From NCBI RefSeq assembly GCF_018256155.1, contig NZ_JAERLY010000004.1:62001-126000 (forward strand): a stretch of 64,000 nt of DNA, written 5' to 3'. Origin of the DNA: Gluconobacter sp. Dm-62. GTDB lineage: Bacteria > Pseudomonadota > Alphaproteobacteria > Acetobacterales > Acetobacteraceae. A model generated the notes under the pieces. The model saw only the letters and a program-made list of their open reading frames with translations. It made no database searches and had not been told where the DNA came from. Each line of letters starts with the position of its first letter. The first letter of the stretch is position 1. Shown in pieces: positions 46,331 through 55,812 of this stretch. The translations under genes were made by a program, and so were the position numbers.

Positions 46331-47689
46331 ATGGCCGATCCTGCTGCAAACGTGCTCCGCCTGCACGATACCCATCTCCGCGAAAAGCGACCGTTCACGC
46401 CCCTCGATCCCACGAATGTGCGCGTCTATTTCTGTGGACCGACCGTCTATGACCGCGCGCATCTGGGCAATCTGCGGGCCATGATGTGCGCGGATATCCT
46501 CATCCGCCTGTTGCGGACGCTGTATCCGCGCGTGACCTATGTCCGCAATGTTACGGACGTGGACGACAAGATCAACGCGCGCGCAAAGGAAAACGGTGAA
46601 GACATTTCCGCCCTGACCGAGCGCACGACGCAGGCTTTTCATGAAGATCTCGCGTCACTCTTCATTCTGCCGCCCGATATCGAGCCCCGCGCCACTCATC
46701 ATATCGATGACATGCTGGAAATGATCGCGCAGCTGGTCGAAAACGGCCATGCGTATGAGGCCGAAGGGCATGTGCTGTTTGCGGTGCGCAATTTCCCGTC
46801 CTATGGCGCGCTCTCCGGGCGGTCGCTCGATGACATGATCGCGGGGGCGCGTGTCGAAGTCGCCCCCTACAAGCGTGATCCGGGCGATTTCGTGCTCTGG
46901 AAGCCGTCCGAGCCGGATCTGCCAGGCTGGGACAGCCCATATGGGCGTGGGCGTCCGGGCTGGCATATTGAATGCTCGGCCATGTCGCACCGTTATCTCG
47001 GCGAGAGCTTCGACATTCATGGCGGTGGGGACGATCTGCTGTTCCCGCATCATGAGAACGAGCGCGCGCAGTCCATGTGCTGCTATCCGCACGGCAAGTT
47101 TGCCACGCACTGGGTCCATAACGGGATGCTGCTGTCGAACGGCGAGAAAATGTCGAAATCGCTCGGCAATTTCTTCACGATCCGCGAAGTTCTGGACCGT
47201 TCGCCCGCGGAACCGCTGCGCCTGCTGTATCTGGGCGCGCAATATCGCTCCACGCTGGATTTCAGCTGGGAGAAGCTGGAAGAAGCGCGCCGGGTTCTGG
47301 ACCGGCTGTACCGGGCCCTTGAACGCGGCGACGCGCAGCCGGGTGCTGCTGTTCCTGCAGCCGTCATGGACGCGCTGTGCGATGATCTGAATACACCGCT
47401 GGCTATTGCCGCAGTGCACCCGCTGGCAGATGCCGCCATGCAGGGCGATCAGGACGCGGCCTCAAGCCTGCTGGCCGCCGGAAAGATGCTGGGCCTGTTC
47501 AATGTCACGCCTGCCGAATGGTTCCAGTCCGGCGTTGATGCGGGAGCCATCGAAAAGCTGATTGAAGAGCGTCTTGCAGCCCGAAAATCCCGCGATTTCG
47601 CCCGTGCCGATGCCATCCGTGCGCAGCTTGCAGCCGATGGCATCACTCTTGAAGACGGCCCCGGTGGCACAACATGGCGGAAGGCGTAA
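46331..47689 (+). CDS. cysS: Cysteinyl-tRNA synthetase
   Basis: The 452-residue class I synthetase has Cys35 in YFCGPTVYDRAHLGNLR (HIGH variant HLGN at 44-47), the zinc-site motif GWHIECSAM with HHENE, and the KMSKS loop in NGEKMSKSLGNF. The ATG at 46331 gives a normal length; the much longer open frame upstream overlaps the MATE gene and is not coding in that frame. It leads a plus-strand run cysS-trmJ-KirBac-epimerase. Confidence 0.96.
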   Translation: MADPAANVLRLHDTHLREKRPFTPLDPTNVRVYFCGPTVYDRAHLGNLRAMMCADILIRLLRTLYPRVTYVRNVTDVDDKINARAKENGEDISALTERTTQAFHEDLASLFILPPDIEPRATHHIDDMLEMIAQLVENGHAYEAEGHVLFAVRNFPSYGALSGRSLDDMIAGARVEVAPYKRDPGDFVLWKPSEPDLPGWDSPYGRGRPGWHIECSAMSHRYLGESFDIHGGGDDLLFPHHENERAQSMCCYPHGKFATHWVHNGMLLSNGEKMSKSLGNFFTIREVLDRSPAEPLRLLYLGAQYRSTLDFSWEKLEEARRVLDRLYRALERGDAQPGAAVPAAVMDALCDDLNTPLAIAAVHPLADAAMQGDQDAASSLLAAGKMLGLFNVTPAEWFQSGVDAGAIEKLIEERLAARKSRDFARADAIRAQLAADGITLEDGPGGTTWRKA

Positions 47690-47691
47690 CC

Positions 47692-48468
47692 ATGACCGGA
47701 CGTGACGGCGGGGCGGATATCGGCCCCCTTGGTGATTTCGATCCGGTTGTGATCCTTGTGCGCCCGCAGCTTGCCGAAAATATCGGTACAACGGCGCGCG
47801 CCATGGCGAATGGCGGGCTGTTCCATTTGCGCATCGTGGCCCCGCGCGATGGCTGGCCGCAGGAACGTGCCTGGTATGCGTCATCAGGCGCGGACCGGAT
47901 TCTTGATGCAGCACAGGTATTTGAGACCGTGGATGACGCGGTGGCCGATCTGCACCGCATTTTCGCGACCTGCCCGCGCCCGCGCCATGTGGTCAAGCCG
48001 GTCATGACCGCGCGTGGAGCCGCGGCGGAACTGCGTGTCGCCTCCACCCGCGGTCTGCGTACCGGCATCCTGTTCGGACCCGAACGCGCCGGTCTGGACA
48101 ACGAGGACATGGCCCGCGCTGATACGCTGGTCCGCTATCCGCTTAACCCGAAATTCATGTCGCTGAACCTCGCACAGGCCGTGCTGATCATGGCCTATGA
48201 GTGGTTCCTGACCGAGGACATGACGCCACCGCGCGAACTCATGACCAATGAGACGCATGTGGCGACGAAGGGGGAGATGGAGAATTTCATGTCCCATCTC
48301 GTCCGCGATCTGGATGAGACCAATTTCCTTAGAAATGAGCAGAAACGCCCCGGAATGTTGCGGAACCTGCGTCATTTCTTCACCCGAGGCGAAGTGACGG
48401 AACAGGAGCTTCGCACCCTTCACGGCGTTGTCAGCGAACTGAGCAGCGCCCGCAGGAACAGGAGCTGA
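47692..48468 (+). CDS. trmJ: tRNA (cytidine/uridine-2'-O-)-methyltransferase TrmJ-type
   Basis: SPOUT-fold RNA methyltransferase of 258 residues, expected to methylate the ribose at position 32 of tRNAs. Motifs: VRPQLAENIGTTARAMANGG, GILFGPERAGLDNEDMARAD, and the knot-forming LNPKFMSLNLAQAVLIMAYEW. The ATG at 47692 lies 3 bases after the cysS stop with GGAAGG upstream; an earlier ATG at 47674 would overlap cysS. TrmJ versus a closely related SPOUT enzyme is judged by eye. Confidence 0.87.
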   Translation: MTGRDGGADIGPLGDFDPVVILVRPQLAENIGTTARAMANGGLFHLRIVAPRDGWPQERAWYASSGADRILDAAQVFETVDDAVADLHRIFATCPRPRHVVKPVMTARGAAAELRVASTRGLRTGILFGPERAGLDNEDMARADTLVRYPLNPKFMSLNLAQAVLIMAYEWFLTEDMTPPRELMTNETHVATKGEMENFMSHLVRDLDETNFLRNEQKRPGMLRNLRHFFTRGEVTEQELRTLHGVVSELSSARRNRS

Positions 48469-48472
48469 CCCC

Positions 48473-49465
48473 ATGATCCACTGGCGCCACAGGAAACGGA
48501 TGCAAGCCCGACCTGATCCCGGGGCGCCAGAAACACCACATGGGCACCCCACCGTCGTCGAGACGGTGAACAGGATCCGGGCCCATGTTCTGGAAGAGAA
48601 TGGCCGCAGCGACATCATCCGCACCGGGCTTGATGCCGGGATTTTCGGGGACCTGTACCACACGCTCATGACCATGAGCTGGTTCACGTTTTTCTGGGCA
48701 TCCATGGGGCTGTATCTGGCGATCAATGTCGCCTTCGCCCTCATGTATTACATCATCCCCCACAGCGTCAGCGGCGTTCCAAACGGGGATTTCCTCGACG
48801 ATATCTTCTTTAGCGTTCAAACCATTTCGACTGTCGGCTACGGCACCATGTCCCCTGTGGGGCGCCTGACAAATACCATTGTCTCGTTCGAAGTTCTGGC
48901 TGGCATGATGCTGAATGCCGTCGCAACCGGACTGGTCTTCGCCCGGTTTTCGCGTCCCCGCGCACGCGTTCTGTTCAGCCATGTGGCCGTCGTATCTTAT
49001 GACGATGTGATCCCGACGCTGACGATCCGTCTGGCCAACCAGCGCCGCACCCTGATCCTCTCGGCCAATATCGAAATGACGCTCACGCGCCTGATGCCGG
49101 ATGAACGGGGGCGTCTCGTCCGGCGGTTCGACCGGCTTACGCTGGTGCAGTCCCACATGCCGATCTTCCGCATCAGCCTGAACGCGACCCATCTGATCGA
49201 CGAACACAGCCCGCTTTTCGGTCTGTCAGCGGAGACGCTGATTGGCCAGAACGCGGAAATCATCATCACGATGGACGGGACGGACGAAATTTCATCCCAG
49301 ACCGTTTTTGCCCGTCATGCCTATGAGATCGGACATGTGAAACACGGCTATCGTTTTTCGGATATGATCGCCAATCGTCCGGACGGGCGGGTGGAGGTCG
49401 ATTTCCGTCGCTTCCATACGACCGAGCCGGGCGATACGCCCAAGGCGCCTGATTCTACCCCCTGA
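48473..49465 (+). CDS. Inward-rectifier potassium channel, KirBac family
   Basis: The 330-residue protein has an N-terminal cytoplasmic slide-helix region, outer helix (about 70-95), pore helix and selectivity filter TVGYG (120-124), inner helix (about 132-156), and a C-terminal immunoglobulin-like cytoplasmic domain (about 160-310) typical of Kir channels. It should pass potassium across the inner membrane under cytoplasmic-domain gating. It starts 4 bases after trmJ and is 13 bases before the epimerase gene. Confidence 0.93.
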   Translation: MIHWRHRKRMQARPDPGAPETPHGHPTVVETVNRIRAHVLEENGRSDIIRTGLDAGIFGDLYHTLMTMSWFTFFWASMGLYLAINVAFALMYYIIPHSVSGVPNGDFLDDIFFSVQTISTVGYGTMSPVGRLTNTIVSFEVLAGMMLNAVATGLVFARFSRPRARVLFSHVAVVSYDDVIPTLTIRLANQRRTLILSANIEMTLTRLMPDERGRLVRRFDRLTLVQSHMPIFRISLNATHLIDEHSPLFGLSAETLIGQNAEIIITMDGTDEISSQTVFARHAYEIGHVKHGYRFSDMIANRPDGRVEVDFRRFHTTEPGDTPKAPDSTP

Positions 49466-49478
49466 CAGGAGACATCCC

Positions 49479-50351
49479 ATGACGGACGACAGACATGATT
49501 TCGGTACCGGCTCACTGAAGGCTTCGGTCATATGTCATGGTGCCGAACTCCTCGCCCTGCACAACGGGACCGAGGATCTGCTGTGGAATGCCGGACCCGA
49601 ATGGCCAAAGCATTCGCCAATCCTGTTCCCGATCATTGGCAAGCTCCCTGAGCACGACATCACACTCAATGGACAGCCCGTTCATCTCAAACAACATGGA
49701 CTGGCCAGAGACCGGGTCTTCCGCTGGATCGCACGGACATCCGAAGGCTGCACGCTGGAGCTCGTGGACGACGCGGAGAGCCGGACGCTCTTTCCCGCCG
49801 CGTTTCGTCTGCAGGTCGTCTATCTGATCGAAAACAACACGCTGCGCGTCTCATATCACCTGCACAACCCGGACAGCACCGAGACGCTTCACGCTTCGCT
49901 TGGTGCCCATCCGGCGTTCCGCTGGCCGTTGAAGGATGGTGTGGCGAAGGACAGCTACAGGCTGGTGTTCGAATATGACGAGCCCCTGCCCGTTCGACGG
50001 GTCGGTGCAGACGGGTTAATGCTGCCTGAAAAATTCCACACGCCCATCCGGGACAACATCCTTCCTCTGACAGATGCGCTCTTTGCAAAAGACGCTGTTA
50101 TCATGGAAAAACCGGAAAGCCGGTCCGTGGATATGGTGGATCCGGATGGGCATGGCCTCCGGTTCGTCTGGGGTGGCTTCCGCGAGCTTGGGATCTGGAC
50201 GAAACCCGGCGCAGCGTTCCTGTGCATAGAACCTTGGTACGGCTATGCGACACCCTCTGGATTTACGGGGGATTTTTCGCAGAAACCCGGTCTCCTGCAT
50301 TTGAAGCCGGGCGAGAGCTGGACGGCGTTCTGGTCCGTCAAAGCGATCTGA
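49479..50351 (+). CDS. Aldose 1-epimerase (mutarotase) family protein
   Basis: The 290-residue protein has the galactose mutarotase-like beta-sandwich pattern: GAELLALHNGTEDLLWNAGPEWPKHSPILFPIIG near the start, SYHLHNPDSTETLHASLGAHPAFRWPL with the catalytic histidine in GAHPAF, and FLCIEPWYGYATP with the catalytic glutamate toward the end. It resembles the LACX/YeaD branch rather than GalM itself. It interconverts sugar anomers, useful where sugars are oxidised rapidly. Confidence 0.87.
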   Translation: MTDDRHDFGTGSLKASVICHGAELLALHNGTEDLLWNAGPEWPKHSPILFPIIGKLPEHDITLNGQPVHLKQHGLARDRVFRWIARTSEGCTLELVDDAESRTLFPAAFRLQVVYLIENNTLRVSYHLHNPDSTETLHASLGAHPAFRWPLKDGVAKDSYRLVFEYDEPLPVRRVGADGLMLPEKFHTPIRDNILPLTDALFAKDAVIMEKPESRSVDMVDPDGHGLRFVWGGFRELGIWTKPGAAFLCIEPWYGYATPSGFTGDFSQKPGLLHLKPGESWTAFWSVKAI

Positions 50352-50357
50352 AAACAG

Positions 50358-50390
50358 GCCCGTCGCGCTTTTAAAAAAGGCGCGACGGGC
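50358..50390. terminator. Stem-loop between the epimerase gene and gltX
   Basis: GCCCGTCGCGC pairs with GCGCGACGGGC around a loop of T and A residues (50358-50390), between convergent genes. There is no clear T-run beyond the stem, so termination may rely on the inner A/T tract pairing. Confidence 0.65.
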
Positions 50391-50397
50391 AACAGGC

Positions 50398-51732
50398 TCA
50401 GGCCTGAATGGCGTCGAGCAGACGTGCGACAGTGCGTTCGCGCCCCATCAGTCCCAGCAGAACGTGCAGTTCCGGGCCGGCATCTTCGCCCGTCAGGGCC
50501 AGACGCAGCGGCATGAACAGCGTGCGTCCCTTGCGACCTGAGACGTCCTTGAGCGCATTGGTCCAGTCCTTCCACGTCTCCTCGCCCCACGGCTCTGCCG
50601 GGAGGGTGTCGAGGGCCTGCTGAAGGAAGGCGCGGTCTTCGGGCTGGGACGGCGGAATGATCGTGCCATGCACAACATCCCACCAGTGCGGGATCTCAGC
50701 GGACAGATCCACATTACCACGCACGGCGTGCCAGAACGTCTCGTCGGCCTCGGGCGGCAAGTGAATTTTTGCTTCTTCAAACGGCAGGTTGTGCAGCGCG
50801 CGCCGGTTCAAAGCGAGAAGCTGCGTCATGTCGAAACGGGCTGCCGATTTGGACACATGCGAGATGTCATAGGCCGCAATGGCCTCATCCATCGTCATGA
50901 CCTGCGGATCATCCGAGGAGCCCACGCGGGCAAGATAGGAGACGATCGACATCGGCTCCAGCCCATCCTGACGCAGGGATTTCAGCGCCAGCGAGTCAAA
51001 GCGCTTGGACAGCTTGCCACCATCGGAATCCAGCAAAAGCGGCAGATGCGCAAAAGTGAAGCGGTTGGGCTTGGCACCCAGCGCCTCGGCAATGTCGATC
51101 TGTACGCCAGTATTGGTCACATGGTCTTCGCCCCGGACGATATGGGTGATGCCCATGTCCAGATCGTCGATCACGGAGGCCAGCGTGTAGAGGATCGTGC
51201 CGTCACCACGCACCAGCACCGGATCGGAAATGGCCGTCAGCTTGACCGAGCACTCGTCCATGACGAGGTCGTTCCACTTGCGGCTGCCATCGCTCAGGCG
51301 GAAACGCCAGTGCGGCGTCTTGCCATTGGCTTCGGCGCGCGCGCGCTGGTCGGCCGTGAGCTTGAGCATCGCACGGTCATAGATCGGTGCCTTGCCGCAG
51401 CGGATGCGGGCTTCGCGCTTGGCGTTCAGCTCGTATTCCGTCTCAAAGCACGGATACAGACGGCCTGTTGCCTTCAGCTTTTCAATGACTTCGGCATAAC
51501 GGTCGAGACGCTCGGACTGGCGCACATACTCGTCCCATTTCAGCCCCAGCCATGACAGATCCTTGCCGATGGCTTCTTCATATTCAGGCTTGCCACGGCT
51601 GGTATCGGTATCGTCGATCCGCAGCAGGAATTTTGCGCCGTTATGGCGTGCGAAAAGGAAGTTGGCGACGGCAAGGCGCGCATTGCCAACATGCAGGTAA
51701 CCGGTCGGGGACGGAGCGAAGCGCAGTTTCAT
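50398..51732 (-). CDS. gltX: Glutamyl-tRNA synthetase
   Basis: Class I synthetase of 444 residues with the HIGH variant HVGN (14-17) in FAPSPTGYLHVGNAR, IDDTDTSRGKPEYEEAI, and the KMSKS variant in DGGKLSKRFDSLAL. Alphaproteobacteria often carry two gltX genes, one acting on tRNA-Gln for transamidation; this one resembles that shorter type, but I cannot tell discriminating from non-discriminating by eye. It follows the acidic-protein gene by 98 bases. Confidence 0.94.
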   Translation of the reverse strand: MKLRFAPSPTGYLHVGNARLAVANFLFARHNGAKFLLRIDDTDTSRGKPEYEEAIGKDLSWLGLKWDEYVRQSERLDRYAEVIEKLKATGRLYPCFETEYELNAKREARIRCGKAPIYDRAMLKLTADQRARAEANGKTPHWRFRLSDGSRKWNDLVMDECSVKLTAISDPVLVRGDGTILYTLASVIDDLDMGITHIVRGEDHVTNTGVQIDIAEALGAKPNRFTFAHLPLLLDSDGGKLSKRFDSLALKSLRQDGLEPMSIVSYLARVGSSDDPQVMTMDEAIAAYDISHVSKSAARFDMTQLLALNRRALHNLPFEEAKIHLPPEADETFWHAVRGNVDLSAEIPHWWDVVHGTIIPPSQPEDRAFLQQALDTLPAEPWGEETWKDWTNALKDVSGRKGRTLFMPLRLALTGEDAGPELHVLLGLMGRERTVARLLDAIQA

Positions 51733-51830
51733 GACGCCTTAATGCCGCATGATGCGCCGCGTTGCCAGAGCGGGTTTTCAGGAACGCCGTGCAAAGGAAG
51801 GAGAGCATGCCCCTTCCTCACAACAGCTAT

Positions 51831-52295
51831 TCAGTGACGGATCACTTCGTGACGGTTTTCGTCGTCTTCGTCGTCATCTTCATCCGGCGGACCGGCGATT
51901 TCCTCGTCATCGACAAGGCGACGCGGGTCAATGGCGCGCCAGTCACGTTCCATCGGCGTCGCGCGGCTGGCTGCGAAGTCTTCAAGTTCCGTGGACGACT
52001 TCCAGCCATCTTCGCCAGCATCCACGACTTCGGCGTTTTCACCGAAGGCGAACCAGTTCTCGATCACTTCCTTGCTGCTCGCACCCGGCGTCCGGCAGCG
52101 CTCGATGCTGTCACGGACGTAAGCACGGGCATAGGCGTTGGCATGCATCAGGTCGATGAAGTCCTTGACCACCTCGACCGTATCGTCCTCGTCTTCCGAC
52201 GCGCCGGACAGGTCGATGATGCGTACGTTCCACGTTCCCGGCTCGGTGACGGTTTCGGGTGCGCCTTCGACAGGGTCAATCGTATCGTCGGTCAT
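51831..52295 (-). CDS. Acidic conserved protein of unknown function
   Basis: I do not recognise this 154-residue protein. It has a central helical segment (VKDFIDLMHANAYARAYVRDSIERCR) and a strongly acidic C-terminus (EEIAGPPDEDDDEDDEN). There is no signal peptide or membrane segment. The start overlaps the stop of the nicotinate phosphoribosyltransferase gene by 4 bases (ATGA), which strongly supports a real coupled gene. It may be a protein-protein interaction partner; function is open. Confidence 0.7.
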   Translation of the reverse strand: MTDDTIDPVEGAPETVTEPGTWNVRIIDLSGASEDEDDTVEVVKDFIDLMHANAYARAYVRDSIERCRTPGASSKEVIENWFAFGENAEVVDAGEDGWKSSTELEDFAASRATPMERDWRAIDPRRLVDDEEIAGPPDEDDDEDDENRHEVIRH

Positions 52296-53506
52296 GAAAT
52301 GTCCTTGGATGTCTCGTGGCTGTCCCGGACCTTCTGGAGCAGGAACTCGCGTCCAAGCTTGACGCGGGGCTGCCCGTCATAGGCCACGATATCAGCCGTT
52401 GCATAGGTTTCGGACCAGCGGTCGGGAATAAAGGACCCGCTGCCGATCACGTCAATCGGGGCATGAGCGTCCCGCATCGTCGAGCATTTGGCGACGTTGA
52501 AGCCGGAAGACGCAACGATCCTGACATGATGGAACCCTGCATGGTCCAGGGCCTCCCTCATGCGCCAGATTGCCGCCGCCGATACGCCCGTCCCCACCAG
52601 ATCGCGCAGTTCCTGATCGGAACGGTAGCGGCGGATGGTGCCCGGCGTGTGACGCTCAAGCACTCCATATGAGGTCTGGGGGTCCAGTCCTTCAAGGAAG
52701 CGACCGCCATGTGTGTCGAGACGGACACTCAGATGGCCCTTCGCAGCACGCTCCGGGAAGCGGCGGCAGACGGCTAGCGCATCCGTGATTTCCTGTCCGA
52801 AGTAATCCACCAGAACCGTTAGCGGATCATTCGGATAGACCTCGTCATACATCTCCGCCGCGCGCAGCGTGGAGCCTGCATAGCCGATCAGGGCATGGGG
52901 CATCGTGCCCAGCCCGGCCTCGAGACCAAAGAAACCGGCCGTGGCGTCATTGGCATTCCCGATGAAGCCGCGGGCCCCTTCCTTGCGGGCCGCGCGAGAG
53001 CCGACGCCTGCCGCATAGGCCATCTGTTCCTGCATCTCGAAGCCCGCGCAGTGTCGGGCATCCATGGCAAGGAACGGAATGGACGGCAGCGCCATGGCCA
53101 TCTGGTAGGCGTTATGGGCGGCCACGCAGGTCGAGCCAATCCGCTGGAGCACCAGCGTTTCCAGCGGCGCAAGACGGGTGAAGCTTCCGCTCAGGTACAG
53201 GAGCGGTTCACCCGCGCCGACCCATTCCCCTTCGGTGTACATTTCCCGGCATTCCAGCTCGAAACCCTGAGCCTTCGCCACGTTCTTCAGCCACTGCGTG
53301 ACAAGACCACAGGCCGCGATCACCGGGCGGCGGATGAACACCGCATAGGTGACGCGGGAATCCCCGAAATGCTCCACGATGTGCCGCGTTCGCCCGAAAT
53401 AGGCGTCCGTCCGCGCTTCGATGGTTTTCTCGTCCAGCGGGCCGAGTGTTCCAAGCGCGCGCTGGAGCGCGACCTGCGGAGTATTCTGGGGATCGGAGGC
53501 GGTCAT
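52292..53506 (-). CDS. pncB: Nicotinate phosphoribosyltransferase
   Basis: Salvages nicotinate to nicotinate mononucleotide for NAD. The 404-residue protein has the family's TDAYFGRTRHIVEH start, the phosphoribosyl-region MDARHCAGFEMQEQMAYAAG with the phosphorylatable histidine region, SVRLDTHGGRF and VASSGFNVAKC. It overlaps the class II DAHP synthase stop by one base and the acidic protein start by four, inside a packed minus-strand unit. Confidence 0.9.
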   Translation of the reverse strand: MTASDPQNTPQVALQRALGTLGPLDEKTIEARTDAYFGRTRHIVEHFGDSRVTYAVFIRRPVIAACGLVTQWLKNVAKAQGFELECREMYTEGEWVGAGEPLLYLSGSFTRLAPLETLVLQRIGSTCVAAHNAYQMAMALPSIPFLAMDARHCAGFEMQEQMAYAAGVGSRAARKEGARGFIGNANDATAGFFGLEAGLGTMPHALIGYAGSTLRAAEMYDEVYPNDPLTVLVDYFGQEITDALAVCRRFPERAAKGHLSVRLDTHGGRFLEGLDPQTSYGVLERHTPGTIRRYRSDQELRDLVGTGVSAAAIWRMREALDHAGFHHVRIVASSGFNVAKCSTMRDAHAPIDVIGSGSFIPDRWSETYATADIVAYDGQPRVKLGREFLLQKVRDSHETSKDIS

Positions 53507-54894
53507 TATTTCTTTCCTGCTCGTCCCGTCAATTCCTGAGCAAGAAGGAAGGCCATTTCAAGGGACTGTTCCGCATTAAGGCGCGGATCACAGAATGTTT
53601 CATAGCGACCCGCCAGATCTTCTTCGGTGAGGCACTGTGCGCCGCCGATGCATTCCGTGACGTCCTGACCCGTCATTTCAAGATGGATTCCGCCCGGACG
53701 ACGGCCAACCGCCTCGAAAACATCGAAGAACCCGAGAACTTCACCGAGGATATTGTCGAAGGAGCGGGTCTTGATCTTGCTGGACGTGGTCGTGGTGTTG
53801 CCGTGCATCGGATCGCACAGCCAGGTCACCGTACGGCCCGTACGGTTCACGGCGTCGAGCAGCGGCGGCAGATGCTCACGCACCTTGTCCTTGCCCATGC
53901 GCGAGATCAGCGTAATGCGGCCGGCCTCGTCATTCGGGTTCAGGATTTCGAGCAGCTGTTCGAGATCCGCAACCGTGGTGGTCGGGCCGACCTTGATGCC
54001 GATCGGGTTCTGCACACCGCGCAGGAACTCGACATGCGCACCGTCCGGCTGACGCGTGCGGTCACCGATCCACAGGAAATGCGCCGAGCAGTCGTAGTAA
54101 TCGCCGCTCGTGCTGTCCACGCGGGTCAGGGCCTGTTCGTAAGGCAGCAGCAGGGCTTCGTGGGACGTGTAGAACTCCGTCTCATCGATCTGCGAGGCCG
54201 AGCCGTCGAAACCGCAGGCACGCAGGAACGACAGCGTCTCATCGATGCGATGGGCCAGATCCTGATAGCGCGCGGCGAGCGGCGAGCGCTCTACAAAGCC
54301 GAGGTTCCAGCTGTGGACCTGATGCAGGTTCGCATAACCCCCATGCGCGAAAGCACGGAGCAGGTTCATCACGCCGGCAGACTGGAAATATCCGGTCTCC
54401 ATGCGGCGCGGATCAGGGATACGTGCCTCGGACGTGAATTCAGGTCCGTTGATGATGTCACCGCGATAGCAGGGCAGCGTCACACCATCGATCGTCTCGG
54501 TATTGGACGAACGCGGCTTGGCGTACTGGCCCGCCATACGCCCGATCTTCACGACCGGAACCTTGGCGGCAAAGGTCAGGACGACGGCCATCTGAAGCAG
54601 GACACGGAACGTGTCACGCACGATGTCGGCGGTGAATTCGTCAAAGCTTTCCGCGCAGGCGCCACCCTGAAGGACGAAGGCTTCTCCGCGCGATGCAGCC
54701 GCCAGACGCGTCTTGAGGCGGCGGGCTTCCCCCGCAAAAACCAGCGGGGGGTATCGATGCAGACGAGCTTCGACAGCAGCAAGCGCCCCTTCATCCGCAT
54801 AGGACGGAGCCTGGACGATGGGACGGGAACGCCAGCTTGCAGGAGACCAGGACATCGTGGTGGTGGACGTCGGGGTCTGGCTCGAGGGGTGCAT
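53506..54894 (-). CDS. 3-deoxy-7-phosphoheptulonate synthase, class II
   Basis: First committed step of aromatic amino acid synthesis. The 462-residue protein shows class II (plant-type) motifs: [17 protein letters not shown] at the start, [44 protein letters not shown] and [11 protein letters not shown]. The ATG at 54894 is preferred because GGAGGG precedes it by 6 bases; a TTG at 54897 directly precedes it. Lies 47 bases downstream of alkB. Confidence 0.95.
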   Translation of the reverse strand: MHPSSQTPTSTTTMSWSPASWRSRPIVQAPSYADEGALAAVEARLHRYPPLVFAGEARRLKTRLAAASRGEAFVLQGGACAESFDEFTADIVRDTFRVLLQMAVVLTFAAKVPVVKIGRMAGQYAKPRSSNTETIDGVTLPCYRGDIINGPEFTSEARIPDPRRMETGYFQSAGVMNLLRAFAHGGYANLHQVHSWNLGFVERSPLAARYQDLAHRIDETLSFLRACGFDGSASQIDETEFYTSHEALLLPYEQALTRVDSTSGDYYDCSAHFLWIGDRTRQPDGAHVEFLRGVQNPIGIKVGPTTTVADLEQLLEILNPNDEAGRITLISRMGKDKVREHLPPLLDAVNRTGRTVTWLCDPMHGNTTTTSSKIKTRSFDNILGEVLGFFDVFEAVGRRPGGIHLEMTGQDVTECIGGAQCLTEEDLAGRYETFCDPRLNAEQSLEMAFLLAQELTGRAGKK

Positions 54895-54941
54895 CAAATG
54901 CCCTCCGGAAGGATGTGAATGCGGGACTTGCGGGGCGCTGG

Positions 54942-55595
54942 TTATGGCCGAAAAAGCGCCGCGTTGATAGCGCGAAACGTCAGATTGTATCGCATGGCTC
55001 CTGTCTGCGGATGGAATGTTTCACGTATGGGCGAGACCCCATGCCACGCAAACCGGGATGCGCCACCCCAGACCACGACATCCCCATCCATCAGTTCGAT
55101 GATGCGTTTCGGGTCGGACCGGCTTAAGCCGCCAAACGAAAAACGCGCAGGCACGCCAAGGGAAACCGACACCACAGGCGCTTGTGGATACTCCTCGTCC
55201 CGGTCCTGATGCAGTCCCATTCCCGCCCCCGGAGCATAGCGGTTGATGAGGCAGGAGGCGGGATCGAACGCCTCGTATCCCGCTTCCGCCGCTGCACGGC
55301 GCGCCAGATGACGAAGTGCGTCTGGCATGTCGGGCCAGGGCTGGCCGGTCTGGGGATCGGTCCGGGAATAGCGGTATCCCGACGGATCCGCCGTCCAGCC
55401 ACAGGCTCCACAGGATGTCATGGCGGCGGACATCTGCCCCATACGGGTACGAAAATGGCGGAAAGGCGTCACAGCACTCACCTGTGTAATGGCCTTATGG
55501 AGCGTCTCCGCTTCAGGGAGCGCGAAACCGGGCAGCCACACGGCGCCCTCCGCCAGAACGGTCCGGGGACGCAACCGGGCGAAAAGATCATCCAT
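54942..55595 (-). CDS. alkB: DNA oxidative demethylase AlkB
   Basis: Iron(II)/2-oxoglutarate dioxygenase that repairs alkylated bases. The 217-residue protein has the iron ligands His129 and Asp131 (HQDRDEE), His185 (WHGV), and the 2-oxoglutarate-binding arginines Arg202 and Arg208 (MRYNLTFR), closely matching the spacing of E. coli AlkB (131/133/187/204/210). Also present: [14 protein letters not shown] and [15 protein letters not shown]. The ATG at 55595 gives the standard length; the open frame continues to 55790. No ada gene is adjacent. Confidence 0.95.
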   Translation of the reverse strand: MDDLFARLRPRTVLAEGAVWLPGFALPEAETLHKAITQVSAVTPFRHFRTRMGQMSAAMTSCGACGWTADPSGYRYSRTDPQTGQPWPDMPDALRHLARRAAAEAGYEAFDPASCLINRYAPGAGMGLHQDRDEEYPQAPVVSVSLGVPARFSFGGLSRSDPKRIIELMDGDVVVWGGASRFAWHGVSPIRETFHPQTGAMRYNLTFRAINAALFRP

Positions 55596-55686
55596 CTTCC
55601 GATACCCCGGAGGGGAAAAGACTGCTGAAGATCGGCATCTCTTACATATAGGGGGCCTGCAGGAGGGGTGAAGGGGAAAAGAACTC

Positions 55687-55716
55687 TTGAACCCTGCGGG
55701 AAGCAGGCCGATTATA
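55687..55716 (+). promoter_or_regulatory. Candidate promoter for the secreted-protein gene
   Basis: TTGAAC (55687-55692) and ATTATA (55711-55716) are 18 bases apart on the plus strand. A CCTGC/GCAGG hairpin falls inside the spacer. Transcription would begin near 55723, just before the palindrome at 55740. Confidence 0.3.
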
Positions 55717-55739
55717 GAATCATATGCCGCCTTGCCGGT

Positions 55740-55758
55740 GACGTCAGTTCCTGACGTC
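55740..55758. promoter_or_regulatory. Perfect palindrome, possible operator
   Basis: GACGTCAG-TTC-CTGACGTC, an exact 8-base inverted repeat with a 3-base centre, in the 217-base divergent gap between alkB and the secreted-protein gene. It lies just downstream of the candidate plus-strand promoter, where a repressor could block it. Alternatively it is a leader hairpin. Confidence 0.45.
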
Positions 55759-55812
55759 TCCTGATCTCCGGAAGGCAGTCTTGTTGTCATGATCGGCCAA
55801 GGACCGGATCAC

